DNA from: Streptomyces chrestomyceticus JCM 4735
GTDB taxonomy: Bacteria; Actinomycetota; Actinomycetes; Streptomycetales; Streptomycetaceae
Length of the DNA: 64,000 nucleotides
NCBI RefSeq assembly: GCF_003865135.1
Contig: NZ_BHZC01000001.1
Span: forward strand, 5,952,001 to 6,016,000
Direction of reading: 5' to 3'
Positions 26,014 through 34,092 of this stretch are shown one piece after another. Both the position numbers and the translations under genes were made by a program. Below the pieces are notes generated by a model. That model saw nothing but the letters and a program-made list of their open reading frames with translations, was not told where the DNA came from and searched no databases. Every line of letters begins with the position of its first letter. Position 1 is the first letter of the stretch.

Positions 26014-26607
26014 ATGCGTAAGAAGCTCAGCGCTGCCGTGGTCGGTCTCGGCATCGCCGGAGTGTCCCTGTTCGCCACGGGCAGCGCTTCCAGCCACGGC
26101 TACAGCGACGCACCCCCCAGCCGTCAGGCGCTCTGCGCCAAGGGCACCGTCAAGAACTGCGGCGCGATCCAGTACGAGCCGCAGAGCGTCGAGGGCCCGA
26201 AGGGCTTCCCGGCCGCCGGACCCGCCGACGGCAAGATATGTTCCGGCGGCAACAGCGGGTTCAAGGAGCTGGACGACCCGCGCGGCGGCAAGTGGCCGGC
26301 CACCAATCTCAGGGGCGGGCAGGGCTACACCTTCCAGTGGCGCCTGACGGCCCGGCACGCCACCACCGACTTCCGGTACTACATCACCAAGGACGGCTAC
26401 GACCCGAGCAAGCCGCTCACCCGCGCCGACCTCGAACCCGAGCCGTTCGTGACGGTGCCGATGGGCGGACGGCAGCCGGCCGCCACCGTGCAGCACCAGG
26501 GCACGGTGCCCACCCAGAAGTCCGGCCACCACATCATCCTGGGGGTCTGGAACATCGCCGACACCGGCAACGCGTTCTACGCCTGCTCCGACGTCAACCT
26601 GTCGTAA
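26014..26607 (+). CDS. AA10 lytic polysaccharide monooxygenase, copy 1
   Basis: 197 residues; CAGGAG precedes the ATG. A signal peptide of 27 residues should be cleaved so that His28 (SS|HGY) becomes the N-terminus. His28 and His115 (TARHATTDF) form the copper histidine brace. Cysteines in LCAKGTVKNCG, KICSGG and YACSDV fit the AA10 disulphides. Only the catalytic domain is present. The enzyme cleaves chitin or cellulose oxidatively outside the cell. Its dre site points to chitin control, while its nearness to cslA resembles lpmP, the LPMO of the S. coelicolor csl locus. Confidence 0.95.
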   Translation: MRKKLSAAVVGLGIAGVSLFATGSASSHGYSDAPPSRQALCAKGTVKNCGAIQYEPQSVEGPKGFPAAGPADGKICSGGNSGFKELDDPRGGKWPATNLRGGQGYTFQWRLTARHATTDFRYYITKDGYDPSKPLTRADLEPEPFVTVPMGGRQPAATVQHQGTVPTQKSGHHIILGVWNIADTGNAFYACSDVNLS

Positions 26608-26626
26608 CCGGCGCCGGAGCCTTCAC

Positions 26627-26657
26627 GGGCCTCCCTGTCCTTCCTCCGGGGAGGCCC
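26627..26657 (+). terminator. hairpin after first LPMO
   Basis: GGGCCTCC and GGAGGCCC form 8-bp perfect arms around 15 bases, 20 bases past the LPMO stop. It probably ends that transcript ahead of the second LPMO's own promoter. Confidence 0.55.
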
Positions 26658-26751
26658 CCTCCGGCCTCGCGCCCCGCTCCCTCGCGCAGCCCGTACGCAT
26701 CCGTCGGCCCGCCGGCCCTAGGCAGCACCGACCGGCGGGAATATTCTGCTG

Positions 26752-26767
26752 GTTGGTCTGGACCGCA
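26752..26767. promoter_or_regulatory. DasR responsive element (dre) upstream of second LPMO
   Basis: GTTGGTCTGGACCGCA matches the dre core with one change at the centre (CTGG for CTAG). It is centred about 52 bases before the second LPMO ATG and shares the right flank CCGCA with the site of copy 1. Confidence 0.7.
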
Positions 26768-26811
26768 GTGCACTCGGCTCGCAGGAAACCCCCTCATTCC
26801 GGGAGCGAAGC

Positions 26812-27399
26812 ATGCGCAAAAGGATCAGCGCGGCCGTCGTCGGACTGGGCATCATCGGCGCGACGGTCCTGTCGACCGGCGGCGCCGGCAGCCACGGCTA
26901 CACCGACGCCCCCGTCAGCAGACAGAAACTGTGCGCCAACGGCACGGTGAAGAACTGCGGCGCCATCCAGTGGGAGCCGCAGAGCGTCGAGGGCCCCAAG
27001 GGCTTCCCGAACGGCGGACCCGCCGACGGCAAGATCTGCTCCGGCGGCAACAGCCGCTTCAAGGAGCTGGACGACCCGCGCGCCGGCCAGTGGCCCGCCA
27101 CCAAGGTGAGCGCGGGCTCGTACACCTTCCGCTGGCGCTTCACCGCCCCGCACCGCACCACGGACTTCCGGTACTACATCACCAAGAACGGCTGGAACCC
27201 CAGCCGCCCCCTGACCCGGGCGGACCTGGAACCAGCCCCGTTCCTGACCGTCCCCTACAACGGTCAGCAGCCGCCGACCACGTACTCGCACCCGGGCACC
27301 CTGCCCGGCGGTAAGAGCGGACGGCACCTGATCGTCGGTGTCTGGACGATCGCCGACACCGCCAACGCGTTCTACGCCTGCTCGGACGTCGAGTACTGA
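26812..27399 (+). CDS. AA10 lytic polysaccharide monooxygenase, copy 2
   Basis: 195 residues, a close paralogue of the preceding gene (same length signal, same GTVKNCGAIQ and EPQSVEGPKGFP segments), so the pair arose by tandem duplication. The mature N-terminus is His28 (GS|HGY), with the second brace His at 114 (TAPHRTTDF). The disulphide cysteines are conserved and there is no binding module. Differences cluster in surface positions (YE to WE, and MGGRQPAATVQHQ to YNGQQPPTTYSHP), which may alter substrate choice. It has its own dre site. GGGAG precedes the ATG. Confidence 0.95.
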   Translation: MRKRISAAVVGLGIIGATVLSTGGAGSHGYTDAPVSRQKLCANGTVKNCGAIQWEPQSVEGPKGFPNGGPADGKICSGGNSRFKELDDPRAGQWPATKVSAGSYTFRWRFTAPHRTTDFRYYITKNGWNPSRPLTRADLEPAPFLTVPYNGQQPPTTYSHPGTLPGGKSGRHLIVGVWTIADTANAFYACSDVEY

Positions 27400-27439
27400 G
27401 ACGTCGAGCACCGAGTGGCGGAACGGTACGGAAAAACAC

Positions 27440-27478
27440 GAGTGGGCCTCTCGAAGCTGTGCTCCGAGAGGCCCACTC
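27440..27478 (-). terminator. rho-independent terminator of tRNA-Lys copy 2
   Basis: 14-bp perfect arms (GAGTGGGCCTCTCG and its complement) with an 11-base loop. In the minus direction TTTTT follows within 4 bases. It lies 5 bases past the tRNA and may also end the second LPMO transcript. Confidence 0.8.
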
Positions 27479-27483
27479 CCAGG

Positions 27484-27557
27484 TGCGCCGCCAGGGACTC
27501 GAACCCCGGACCCGCTGATTAAGAGTCAGCTGCTCTAACCAACTGAGCTAGCGGCGC
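27484..27557 (-). tRNA. tRNA-Lys (CTT), copy 2
   Basis: Identical over all 74 bases to the copies at 20.3 and 42.2 kb: anticodon loop CTCTTAA, acceptor GCGCCGC/GCGGCGC, no encoded CCA. The 8 bases upstream of the 5' end (GTCAGCGC in the transcribed direction) also match copy 1. Confidence 0.97.
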
Positions 27558-27668
27558 GCGCTGACAAAAGAAATACTACCTGGTCCGGAGGGGTGCTTCC
27601 GACCACCGCCCGGCCGGGCCCGCACCGAGGCCCCTCCGGGCCCCCTCGGAGCCCCCGGCGCCCCGGGA

Positions 27669-28427
27669 TCAGAGCGTCAGCGACAGCAGAACCGGGGCCG
27701 CCCGCCGGTTCAGCGCGTCGGCGGCCTGCCGCAGCCGGTGGGCGTGCTCCAGCGGGAGCGACAGGGCCAGACAGCCGACCGTGGAGCCCGCCGTGATCGG
27801 CACGGCCGCGCAGACCGTGCCCACCGCGTACTCCTGGAGGTCCAGCATCGGGACGGTCGGCGGCTGGCTGTCCAGCTTGTGGAAGAGCACCTTCTCGTTG
27901 GTGATCGTCCGGGAGGTGAGGCGCGCGGTCTTGTGCCGGGAGAGGTGGTCCATCCGCCCGTCGTGGTCCAACTGCGCCAGCAGGCACTTGCCCACCGCGC
28001 TGGCATGTGCCGTCCGGCGGAATTCCGCCCACTCGTTGACCTTGGGGGCCCGCGGTCCGTCGGCGTAGTGCAGGATCTTGACCTCGCCGTCGATGTAGCG
28101 GCTGATGTAGACCGCCGCGCCCACCGAGTCGCGCAGCTCGACCAGGGTGCGCTGGAGCTTGTCGCGCAGCGCCTCCTCACGGCCGCCGCCCGAGCCGAGC
28201 AGGACCAGCGACTCGCCGACGACGTACGCACCGTCGGCGACCTGCGCGACATAGCCCTCGCGGCGCAGCATCGCCAGCATGTGGGCGAGGTGCCCGGTGG
28301 GCAGGCCGGTCTCGCGGGCGATCTGGACGTCCGACACACCGCAGGCGTGCCGGGCGACGGTTTCGAGTACGCGCAGGGCGTACTGCACCGAGTGGAAGGG
28401 CGCGGTCGGCTCGGGCTTCAGCGCCAC
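27669..28427 (-). CDS. IclR family transcriptional regulator
   Basis: 252 residues. N-terminal winged HTH (about 12-70: ALRVLETVARHACGVSDVQIARETGLPTGHLAHMLAMLRREGY), then the GAF-like IclR effector domain (about 80-250) with ASAVGKCLLAQL, a family hallmark, and EYAVGTVCAAVPITAG, which ends near the ligand pocket. IclR proteins usually control aromatic or organic-acid catabolism next to their own gene. The Ehu-like importer operon begins 300 bases upstream on the same strand, making this its likely regulator. Confidence 0.9.
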   Translation of the reverse strand: MALKPEPTAPFHSVQYALRVLETVARHACGVSDVQIARETGLPTGHLAHMLAMLRREGYVAQVADGAYVVGESLVLLGSGGGREEALRDKLQRTLVELRDSVGAAVYISRYIDGEVKILHYADGPRAPKVNEWAEFRRTAHASAVGKCLLAQLDHDGRMDHLSRHKTARLTSRTITNEKVLFHKLDSQPPTVPMLDLQEYAVGTVCAAVPITAGSTVGCLALSLPLEHAHRLRQAADALNRRAAPVLLSLTL

Positions 28428-28728
28428 GGTGTCCCCCTAGCAGGTTGTGACCGTTTGCGTCGCTGCCGTCGCCGGCGGTCACGACCGTCGAACATAACCG
28501 GCCGTTCCCGGGCAGCGAGGCACGTACCACGATAGCGGCCGAAGCGGCCCGCCGGAGGGGGTCTTGACCGAAAAGGGGGGATGGCCACGCACCTGTACTG
28601 GGGCGTGGTCCACCGGCATATGCCCAGGTCATTCCGGGTCGTGGCGGAGACCGGGTACGCCGCCCGGCGGGCGTCCGGAACGCGGCCGCCGGCCGCTCCC
28701 GGGCGCCCGCGCGGGGCGGCCCGTGCCG
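28428..28728. promoter_or_regulatory. 301-base intergenic region with inverted repeat before iclR-type gene
   Basis: Contains GTTGTGACCG at 28444-28453 and CGGTCACGAC at 28476-28485, 10-bp arms with one mismatch and a 22-base spacer, 17-58 bases upstream of the IclR start. This could be an autoregulatory operator. Nothing else is recognised. Confidence 0.35.
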
Positions 28729-29562
28729 TCAGAGGACCGCGCTCAGGAACTCCCGGGTGCGGTCGTTCTCCGGTTCGCTGAAGATCTTCTCCGGCGTCCC
28801 GAACTCGATCACCCGTCCCTGGTCGAACATCATCACGCAGTCGGATATGTCCCGCGCGAAGTTCATCTCGTGGGTCACGCAGAGCATGGTGATGTCGGTG
28901 GTGTGCGCGATGTCGCGCAGCACGTCCAGCACACCGGCCACCAGCTCCGGGTCGAGCGCGCTGGTCACCTCGTCCAGCAGCAGCACCTGTGGCCGCATGG
29001 ACAGGGCGCGCGCTATGGCGACCCGCTGCTGCTGGCCGCCGGAGAGCTGCGACGGGTACTTGTCGATGTGCTGGGTCAGGCCCACCAGGTCCAGCAGCCC
29101 GCGGGCCCGCTCCTCGGCGGCGTCCTTGCTCAGGCCCAGCACGTGCACCGGCGCCTCGGTGATGTTGCGCAGCACCTTCATGTTGGGGAAGAGGTTGAAC
29201 TGCTGGAAGACCATCCCGATGTTCTTGCGGACCTCCCGGCAGTGCTTCTCGCTCGCCGGCACGAGCCTGCCGTTCTTCTCCTCGTGGGTCAGGTACGCGT
29301 CACCGACCTTGATCTTCCCTTCCTCCGGCTTCAGCAGCGTCATCAGCAGCCGCAGGATCGTGGTCTTGCCGGACCCGGACGGGCCGATCAGCGTCACGTG
29401 CTTGCCGGCGTAGACCGTCATGTCCAGCGAGTCCAGGACGGTGTGCGCGCCGAAACGCTTGGTGACCCGGTCGAAGCGGACCAGCTCGGGGCCGTCCTCC
29501 GCGGTGCCGACCGTGGGCGGCGCGGGCTGCGCCGACTGGGTGGGGGTGCTGTCATCGGACAA
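28729..29562 (-). CDS. ehuA: EhuA-like amino-acid/ectoine-type ABC transporter ATPase
   Basis: 277 residues from TTG 29562 (CTGGAG 8 bases upstream). Walker A GPSGSGKTT, the family insertion THEEKNGRLVPASEKHCREVRKNIGMVFQQ, the signature LSGGQQQRVAIARAL, Walker B VLLLDEVTSALD and CVTHEM. The insertion before the Q loop matches EhuA of the ectoine/hydroxyectoine importer (TIGR03005). The start overlaps the ehuD stop by 11 bases. The true substrate is uncertain because ectoine hydrolase (EutD/DoeA) and deacetylase (EutE/DoeB) genes are absent from the window. Confidence 0.82.
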   Translation of the reverse strand: MSDDSTPTQSAQPAPPTVGTAEDGPELVRFDRVTKRFGAHTVLDSLDMTVYAGKHVTLIGPSGSGKTTILRLLMTLLKPEEGKIKVGDAYLTHEEKNGRLVPASEKHCREVRKNIGMVFQQFNLFPNMKVLRNITEAPVHVLGLSKDAAEERARGLLDLVGLTQHIDKYPSQLSGGQQQRVAIARALSMRPQVLLLDEVTSALDPELVAGVLDVLRDIAHTTDITMLCVTHEMNFARDISDCVMMFDQGRVIEFGTPEKIFSEPENDRTREFLSAVL

Positions 29563-30205
29563 GGCGACGCTCCAGGACTCGCAGGAGAAGAGAGGTGGGG
29601 TACGAGATCACGACGAACAGGACGCCGACCACCGTGATCGGCTCCATGTAGTCGAAGGTCGTCGCGCTGATGCTGTTCGCCTGGAAGAGCAGCTCCGCGA
29701 CGGTGATCGCGGCCAGCATCGGCGTGTCCTTGAACATCGCGATGACGTAGTTGCCGAGCGCCGGGACCACCCGGCGGAACGCCTGCGGCAGGATCACCGA
29801 GGTCCAGGTGCGCCGGCGCGGCAGGCTCAGCGCCGTCGCCGCCTCCCACTGGCCCTCCGGGACGCCGTCGATGCCCGCTCGGTAGACCTCGGCGGTGTAC
29901 GTCGAGTAGTGCAGTCCCAGGCCGATCACGCCGGTGGTCAGCGGATCGAAGGTCAGGCCCCAGCCCGGCAGGACGAAGAAGAGGAAGAACAACTGCACCA
30001 GCAGCGGCGTGTTGCGGACGAACTCCACGAAGGCGCTGACCGGCCAGGTCACCCAGCGGCTGGGCGAGCGCAGCAGCAGCGCCCACACCAGGCCGAGCGC
30101 GAACGCCACCAGCGAGCCGAGCAGCGTCGCCTGCACAGTGACCCACAGCCCGCTGAGCAGGTCCGGCAGGATGTCGCCGACGTACTCCCACGACCAGGTG
30201 TTCAC
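29552..30205 (-). CDS. ehuD: EhuD-like polar amino-acid ABC permease
   Basis: 217 residues from GTG 30205. About five membrane segments; FVRNTPLLVQLFFLFFVLPGWG is the polar amino-acid permease (HisM/GlnP) signature, and the EAA loop EAATALSLPRRRTWTSVILPQAF contacts the ATPase. It overlaps EhuC by 4 bases and EhuA by 11, so the importer subunits are coupled in the order B-C-D-A. Confidence 0.84.
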   Translation of the reverse strand: MNTWSWEYVGDILPDLLSGLWVTVQATLLGSLVAFALGLVWALLLRSPSRWVTWPVSAFVEFVRNTPLLVQLFFLFFVLPGWGLTFDPLTTGVIGLGLHYSTYTAEVYRAGIDGVPEGQWEAATALSLPRRRTWTSVILPQAFRRVVPALGNYVIAMFKDTPMLAAITVAELLFQANSISATTFDYMEPITVVGVLFVVISYPTSLLLRVLERRLVR

Positions 30206-30933
30206 GGCTTACCTCCGGGGGCGGTGGTCACCTGCGGGCCCGGCCCGCCGACCGGCAGGCGCCGCGAGAACCAGCCGGACTTCTCCGGCGCGCGGCCGAT
30301 CGACGCCTTGGCCCGGCGCTCCAGGAGGCGCATGATCCGGGTCACCACGAACGCGATCACGAAATAGAGGACCAGGATGATCCCGTAGACCTGGGCGCTC
30401 TGGCCGGTGGAGAGCCGGGCCAGCTTGGCCTGGAAGGTCAGCTCCCCGATCGACAGCAGCGAGGCCAGCGCGGTGCCCTTGAGCAGCTCGATCAGCAGGT
30501 TGTTGAACGGCGGCATCATCTCCGGCACGGCCTGCGGCAGGATGACCTTGCGCAGCCGCTGCCACGGCGTGAAGCTCAGCGCGATCGCCGCCTCACGCTG
30601 CGCGGGCGCCACCGCCTGAAGAGAGCCGCGTACGACCTCGGAGCCGTACGCCCCGTAGGACAGGCCGAGCGCCAGGGTGCCCGCCCAGAGGCCGGCCAAC
30701 TGCCAGCCCAGCAGCGGCAGTGCGAAGAACAGCCAGAACATCAGGACCAGCGCCGAGGTGCCGCGGAAGAACTCCACGTAGACACCGGACAGGAAGCGCA
30801 CGATCCACAGCCGGGAGGTGCGGGCCACGCCGATGCCGAAGGCGACGACGGCGGCCAGCACGGCGCTGTAGACCATCAACTGGACGGTGATCCACACCCC
30901 TTTGAAGAACAGTTCCCACAAGGCTCCGGTCAC
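30202..30933 (-). CDS. ehuC: EhuC-like polar amino-acid ABC permease
   Basis: 243 residues from GTG 30933. HisM-type permease with FFRGTSALVLMFWLFFALPLLGW and the loop EAAIALSFTPWQRLRKVILPQAVP. The C-terminal 35 residues after the last membrane segment are a basic, Pro/Gly-rich cytoplasmic tail. It overlaps ehuB by 4 bases. It forms the heterodimeric channel with EhuD. Confidence 0.84.
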   Translation of the reverse strand: MTGALWELFFKGVWITVQLMVYSAVLAAVVAFGIGVARTSRLWIVRFLSGVYVEFFRGTSALVLMFWLFFALPLLGWQLAGLWAGTLALGLSYGAYGSEVVRGSLQAVAPAQREAAIALSFTPWQRLRKVILPQAVPEMMPPFNNLLIELLKGTALASLLSIGELTFQAKLARLSTGQSAQVYGIILVLYFVIAFVVTRIMRLLERRAKASIGRAPEKSGWFSRRLPVGGPGPQVTTAPGGKP

Positions 30934-31862
30934 CGGGCACAGAGCTCCTTCGCCGTGAGGTCGGTCATGAACTCCTCGGTGAACCCGAAGGGCCGGGCGA
31001 TGCGCAGGAGTTCGCCGCTCTTCTTCATGTTGTGCAGTTCGCCGTTGAAGGCGTCCCGCAGCTTCGTCTCGCCGATCCGGAAGCCGTAACCGCCGCCGTC
31101 CCGCTGGGGTTTGCCGTCCACCTCCGGGGTGAAGGGGTGGGTCATCTCCACCTTGGGGTGCTTGCCGGTCTTCAGCGCCTCCATCATGGTCAGCGCGGTG
31201 CCGGCGAAGCAGTCGATGCGGTCGGCCTCCAGCGCCTCCAGGCCGGCGATCTGGTCGCCGTACGTCTGGATCTTCCCCTTGGCGACACCGTTGCCGACCG
31301 CGTAGTCGATCTCCGCGTACCCGATGCCGGTGCCCATCCGGAAGCCGCCCTCGGCCACGTCCCGGTACGAGGCGATCTTCTTGGGGTTGCCCTTCGGTAC
31401 GAGGAAGCCGTCCTTCGACTCGTAGTCCGGGTCGGAGAAGAGCACGGCCTGGCAGCGGGCCTTGTTGATGAACATGCCGGCCACGATCACGTCGTACTGG
31501 AAGGAGTGCAGACCGGGCACGAGCGCCTGGAACTCGACCGGTACCGGCTCGAAGCGCTCCACCCCCAGCCGCTGGAAGATGGTCTTGGCGACGGCGGGCG
31601 CCTCGCCGGTCAGTTCCCCCTGGCTGTTGATCGACGCGTACGGCGGCTCGCTGGCGATGCCCATCCGTACGACTTTCCTGCTGCGAAGATCATCGAGTAG
31701 GTGTCCCCCGTCCGTAGCTCCGGTGATGTCGACCTGTGAGCAACCGGCCGTCGCCCCCAGCGCCCCCGTCAAACCCAGCGCCGCCGCTCCTGCGAGCAGT
31801 GAGCGGCGGCGGAACCCTGATGCGGTGTTTCTTCCTGAGCTGTTCCCCTGTGGTGGAGCCAT
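30930..31862 (-). CDS. ehuB: EhuB-like substrate-binding lipoprotein, Tat signal
   Basis: 310 residues from ATG 31862; a TTG at 31922 would add 20 residues without benefit. The N-terminus has a twin-arginine signal (FRRRSLLAGAAALGLTGALGATAGC) ending in lipidated Cys41. The SBP_bac_3 domain follows: VRMGIASEPPYASINSQGELTGEAPAVAKTIF and FSDPDYESKDGFLVPKG. It matches the ectoine/hydroxyectoine binding family (TIGR02995), but related proteins with other ligands share these motifs. It is divergent from the DUF3830 gene. Confidence 0.84.
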   Translation of the reverse strand: MAPPQGNSSGRNTASGFRRRSLLAGAAALGLTGALGATAGCSQVDITGATDGGHLLDDLRSRKVVRMGIASEPPYASINSQGELTGEAPAVAKTIFQRLGVERFEPVPVEFQALVPGLHSFQYDVIVAGMFINKARCQAVLFSDPDYESKDGFLVPKGNPKKIASYRDVAEGGFRMGTGIGYAEIDYAVGNGVAKGKIQTYGDQIAGLEALEADRIDCFAGTALTMMEALKTGKHPKVEMTHPFTPEVDGKPQRDGGGYGFRIGETKLRDAFNGELHNMKKSGELLRIARPFGFTEEFMTDLTAKELCAR

Positions 31863-31940
31863 GGGCGCGCGGCTACCCGGACTCGTTGAAAATATGCCAA
31901 TCGTTTCCGGCCCTTGATGCAAGCGGTGCGGGGTCGTGGC

Positions 31941-31967
31941 GCATGTCGGTCATGCGTGCATACGACA
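31941..31967. promoter_or_regulatory. inverted repeats between ehuB and the DUF3830 gene
   Basis: GCATG-TCGGT-CATGC (31941-31955) is nested in a wider TGTCG...CGACA pair (arms 31944-31948 and 31963-31967). It lies 80-105 bases upstream of ehuB. IclR proteins often bind such interrupted palindromes in divergent promoters. Confidence 0.3.
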
Positions 31968-32007
31968 CCCGTTCGGGGGCGGCAATTCCGGTACGGGGAT
32001 GGCTGAT

Positions 32008-32022
32008 TGACGACGGTCGTCA
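32008..32022. promoter_or_regulatory. perfect palindrome upstream of the DUF3830 gene
   Basis: TGACGAC-G-GTCGTCA has 7-bp perfect arms around one base, about 108 bases before the DUF3830 ATG in the divergent promoter region. It is a candidate operator; the binding protein is unknown. Confidence 0.4.
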
Positions 32023-32130
32023 GCGGCCGCGCGTCCTGGGAAGAGTGGGGGTACCGCGTCCGGTGTTCCCGTGTGCATCGGGCCGCCCGCTGGTCCACCA
32101 TGGAGGCGCAAAGCACCGTAAGGAGGCAAA

Positions 32131-32631
32131 ATGGTCGACCGTTTCATCGAAGTCTCCCTCGACAAGCGGGGTGTGAGCTGCACCGCCAGGCTGCTCGACG
32201 ACCGCGCGCCGGTCACCTGCAAGGCCGTCTGGGACGCGCTGCCGCTCGGCGGCGACGTCTACCACGCCAAGTACGCCCGCAACGAGATCTACGCCCTCGT
32301 CCCGCCGTTCGCCCCGGAGGAGCCCCCTCTGGAGAACCCGACCGTCACGCCCATCCCCGGTGACCTGTGCTACTTCACCTTCAGCGACACCCAGTTGGGC
32401 ACCGCCTCGTACGGCTACGAGAGCCAGGCCGAGCACCGGGGCCGCGCCACCGTCGTCGACCTCGCGCTCTTCTACGAACGCAACAACCTGCTGATCAACG
32501 GTGACGCGGGCTGGGTCCCCGGCATCGTGTGGGGCTCGGTGGTGGACGGCCTGGACCGGATGGCCGACGCCTGCCAGGACCTGTGGCGCGCCGGAGCGCT
32601 GGGGGAGACCCTCAACTTCCGCCGGGCGTAG
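32131..32631 (+). CDS. DUF3830 family protein
   Basis: 166 residues with an ideal AGGAGG site. DUF3830 proteins have a cyclophilin-like beta-barrel and no assigned reaction. Visible features are APVTCKAVWDALPLGGDVYHAKYARNEIY near the start, IPGDLCYFTFSDT in the middle and NLLINGDAGWVPGIVWGSV near the end. It is divergent from the Ehu-like importer and its 3' end overlaps the amidase gene by 20 bases tail to tail. The gene company (amidase, hydroxyacid dehydrogenase, racemase-type enzymes) suggests a small-molecule binding or enzymatic role in the same pathway. Confidence 0.85.
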   Translation: MVDRFIEVSLDKRGVSCTARLLDDRAPVTCKAVWDALPLGGDVYHAKYARNEIYALVPPFAPEEPPLENPTVTPIPGDLCYFTFSDTQLGTASYGYESQAEHRGRATVVDLALFYERNNLLINGDAGWVPGIVWGSVVDGLDRMADACQDLWRAGALGETLNFRRA

Positions 32632-34036
32632 GCACAGTGGGCAGGTCCGCCGCTCCCGACGTATAGAGGGCGTGCGCGGCGCGCAGCACCAGCGCGTCCG
32701 CGTGCCGCGCACCCACCAACTGCACCCCGATCGGCAGCCCGTCCCCGTCCACGCCGCACGGCACGGTCGCGGCGGGCTGCTGCGTCATGTTGAACGGGTA
32801 CGTGAACGGCGTCCAGCCCGTCCAGCGCGTGTGCCCCGACCCGGCCGGCACCTCGGCGCCCGCCTCGAAGGCGGTGATCGGCTCGGTCGGCGTCACCAGC
32901 AGGTCGTACGTGCTGTGGAAGCGGCCCATCGCCACGCCCATCGCCATCCGTACGTCCACCGCCGCCAGATAGTCCAGCGCGCTGCGCCGCGCGCCCTCCG
33001 CGCAGATCTCCCGCAGGCCGGGGTCGAGCAGCTCCCGCTGCGCGTGGCTCAGGTGCTGCACCACCCGCGCCGCGCCGCTGAACCACAGCGTGTGGAACTC
33101 CTCCACCGGGTCAGCGATGCCCGGGTCGGCCTCCTCGACGTGCGCGCCCAGCTCCGCGAGCCGGTCCACCGCGCGCCGCACCGCGGCGGCGACCTCCGGC
33201 TGCACCGGCACGTCCCAGCCCAGCGTCGGGCTGTAGGCCACCCGCAGCCCGGCCACCGGCCGCTCCAGCTCCTCCCGGAACGACCCGGCCGGAGGTGCGA
33301 GCTGCGACCAGTCCCGCCAGTCCGCCCCGGTGATCACGTCCATCAGCAGCGCCGCGTCGGCCGCGTCCCGGGTTATCGGCCCGACGTGCGCCAGCGTCCC
33401 GAACGGACTCGCCGGATACAGCGGCACCCGCCCGTACGTCGGCTTCAGCGCGAAGATCCCGCAGAACGCCCCGGGGATGCGCACCGACCCGCCGCCGTCC
33501 GTGCCCAGGCTCAGCGGCCCCGCGCCGAGCGCGACGGCCGCCGCGCTGCCGCCGCTGGACCCGCCCGCCGTACGGGACGGGTCGTACGGATTGCCCGTCA
33601 CCCCGTGCCGCGGACTGTCCGTGACGCCCTTCCATCCGAACTCGGGCGTGGTGGTCTTGCCCACGAACACCGCGCCGTGCTCGCGCAGCCGCGCCACCGA
33701 CGGGGCGTCCGCGTCCCAGACCACGCCCTCCTCGCGCACCGTGCGCGAGCCGCGCAGCGTCGGCGTCCCACGGGTCAGCAGCAGGTCCTTGACGGTGGCC
33801 GGCACGCCGTCCACCAGCCCGGCGGGCCGCCCGGTCCGCCAGCGCTCCTCGGACTCCTTCGCCGCGGCCAGCGCCTCGTCCGCGTCGATCCGGGTGAAGG
33901 CGTTCACCCGCTCCTGCGCCCGCCCGGCCCGCTCGATCACCGCCTGCACCGCCTCGACCGGCGAGAACTCGCCCGCCGCGTACCCGGCGACCAGCCGCAC
34001 CGCCGAGCAGTCGGCCAGATCCGTCACCTCAGCCAT
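32612..34036 (-). CDS. amidase (amidase-signature family)
   Basis: 474 residues. The Ser-cisSer-Lys triad is visible: Lys83 (GVPATVKDLLL), cis-Ser160 (TAGGSSGGSAAAVA) and nucleophile Ser184 (GTDGGGSVRIPG), with the usual 24-residue spacing between serines. The family hydrolyses amides to acid and ammonia; GatA-type function is unlikely because GatB and GatC are absent. It is probably the first hydrolytic step for an imported amide. It is 56 bases upstream-coupled to the hydroxyacid dehydrogenase on the same strand. Confidence 0.9.
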   Translation of the reverse strand: MAEVTDLADCSAVRLVAGYAAGEFSPVEAVQAVIERAGRAQERVNAFTRIDADEALAAAKESEERWRTGRPAGLVDGVPATVKDLLLTRGTPTLRGSRTVREEGVVWDADAPSVARLREHGAVFVGKTTTPEFGWKGVTDSPRHGVTGNPYDPSRTAGGSSGGSAAAVALGAGPLSLGTDGGGSVRIPGAFCGIFALKPTYGRVPLYPASPFGTLAHVGPITRDAADAALLMDVITGADWRDWSQLAPPAGSFREELERPVAGLRVAYSPTLGWDVPVQPEVAAAVRRAVDRLAELGAHVEEADPGIADPVEEFHTLWFSGAARVVQHLSHAQRELLDPGLREICAEGARRSALDYLAAVDVRMAMGVAMGRFHSTYDLLVTPTEPITAFEAGAEVPAGSGHTRWTGWTPFTYPFNMTQQPAATVPCGVDGDGLPIGVQLVGARHADALVLRAAHALYTSGAADLPTVPTPGGS

Positions 34037-34092
34037 CCCGACCTCCCTTCACGAACCCTGCGCGAACACTCCGCCCCCACGGTCCCGGAAGA

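Noticed and set aside
28729..31862. Firm assignment of the importer to ectoine uptake
   Set aside because: The subunits resemble EhuABCD, but the ectoine-degrading genes are missing and the neighbours suggest another substrate. Symbols are used as family labels only.
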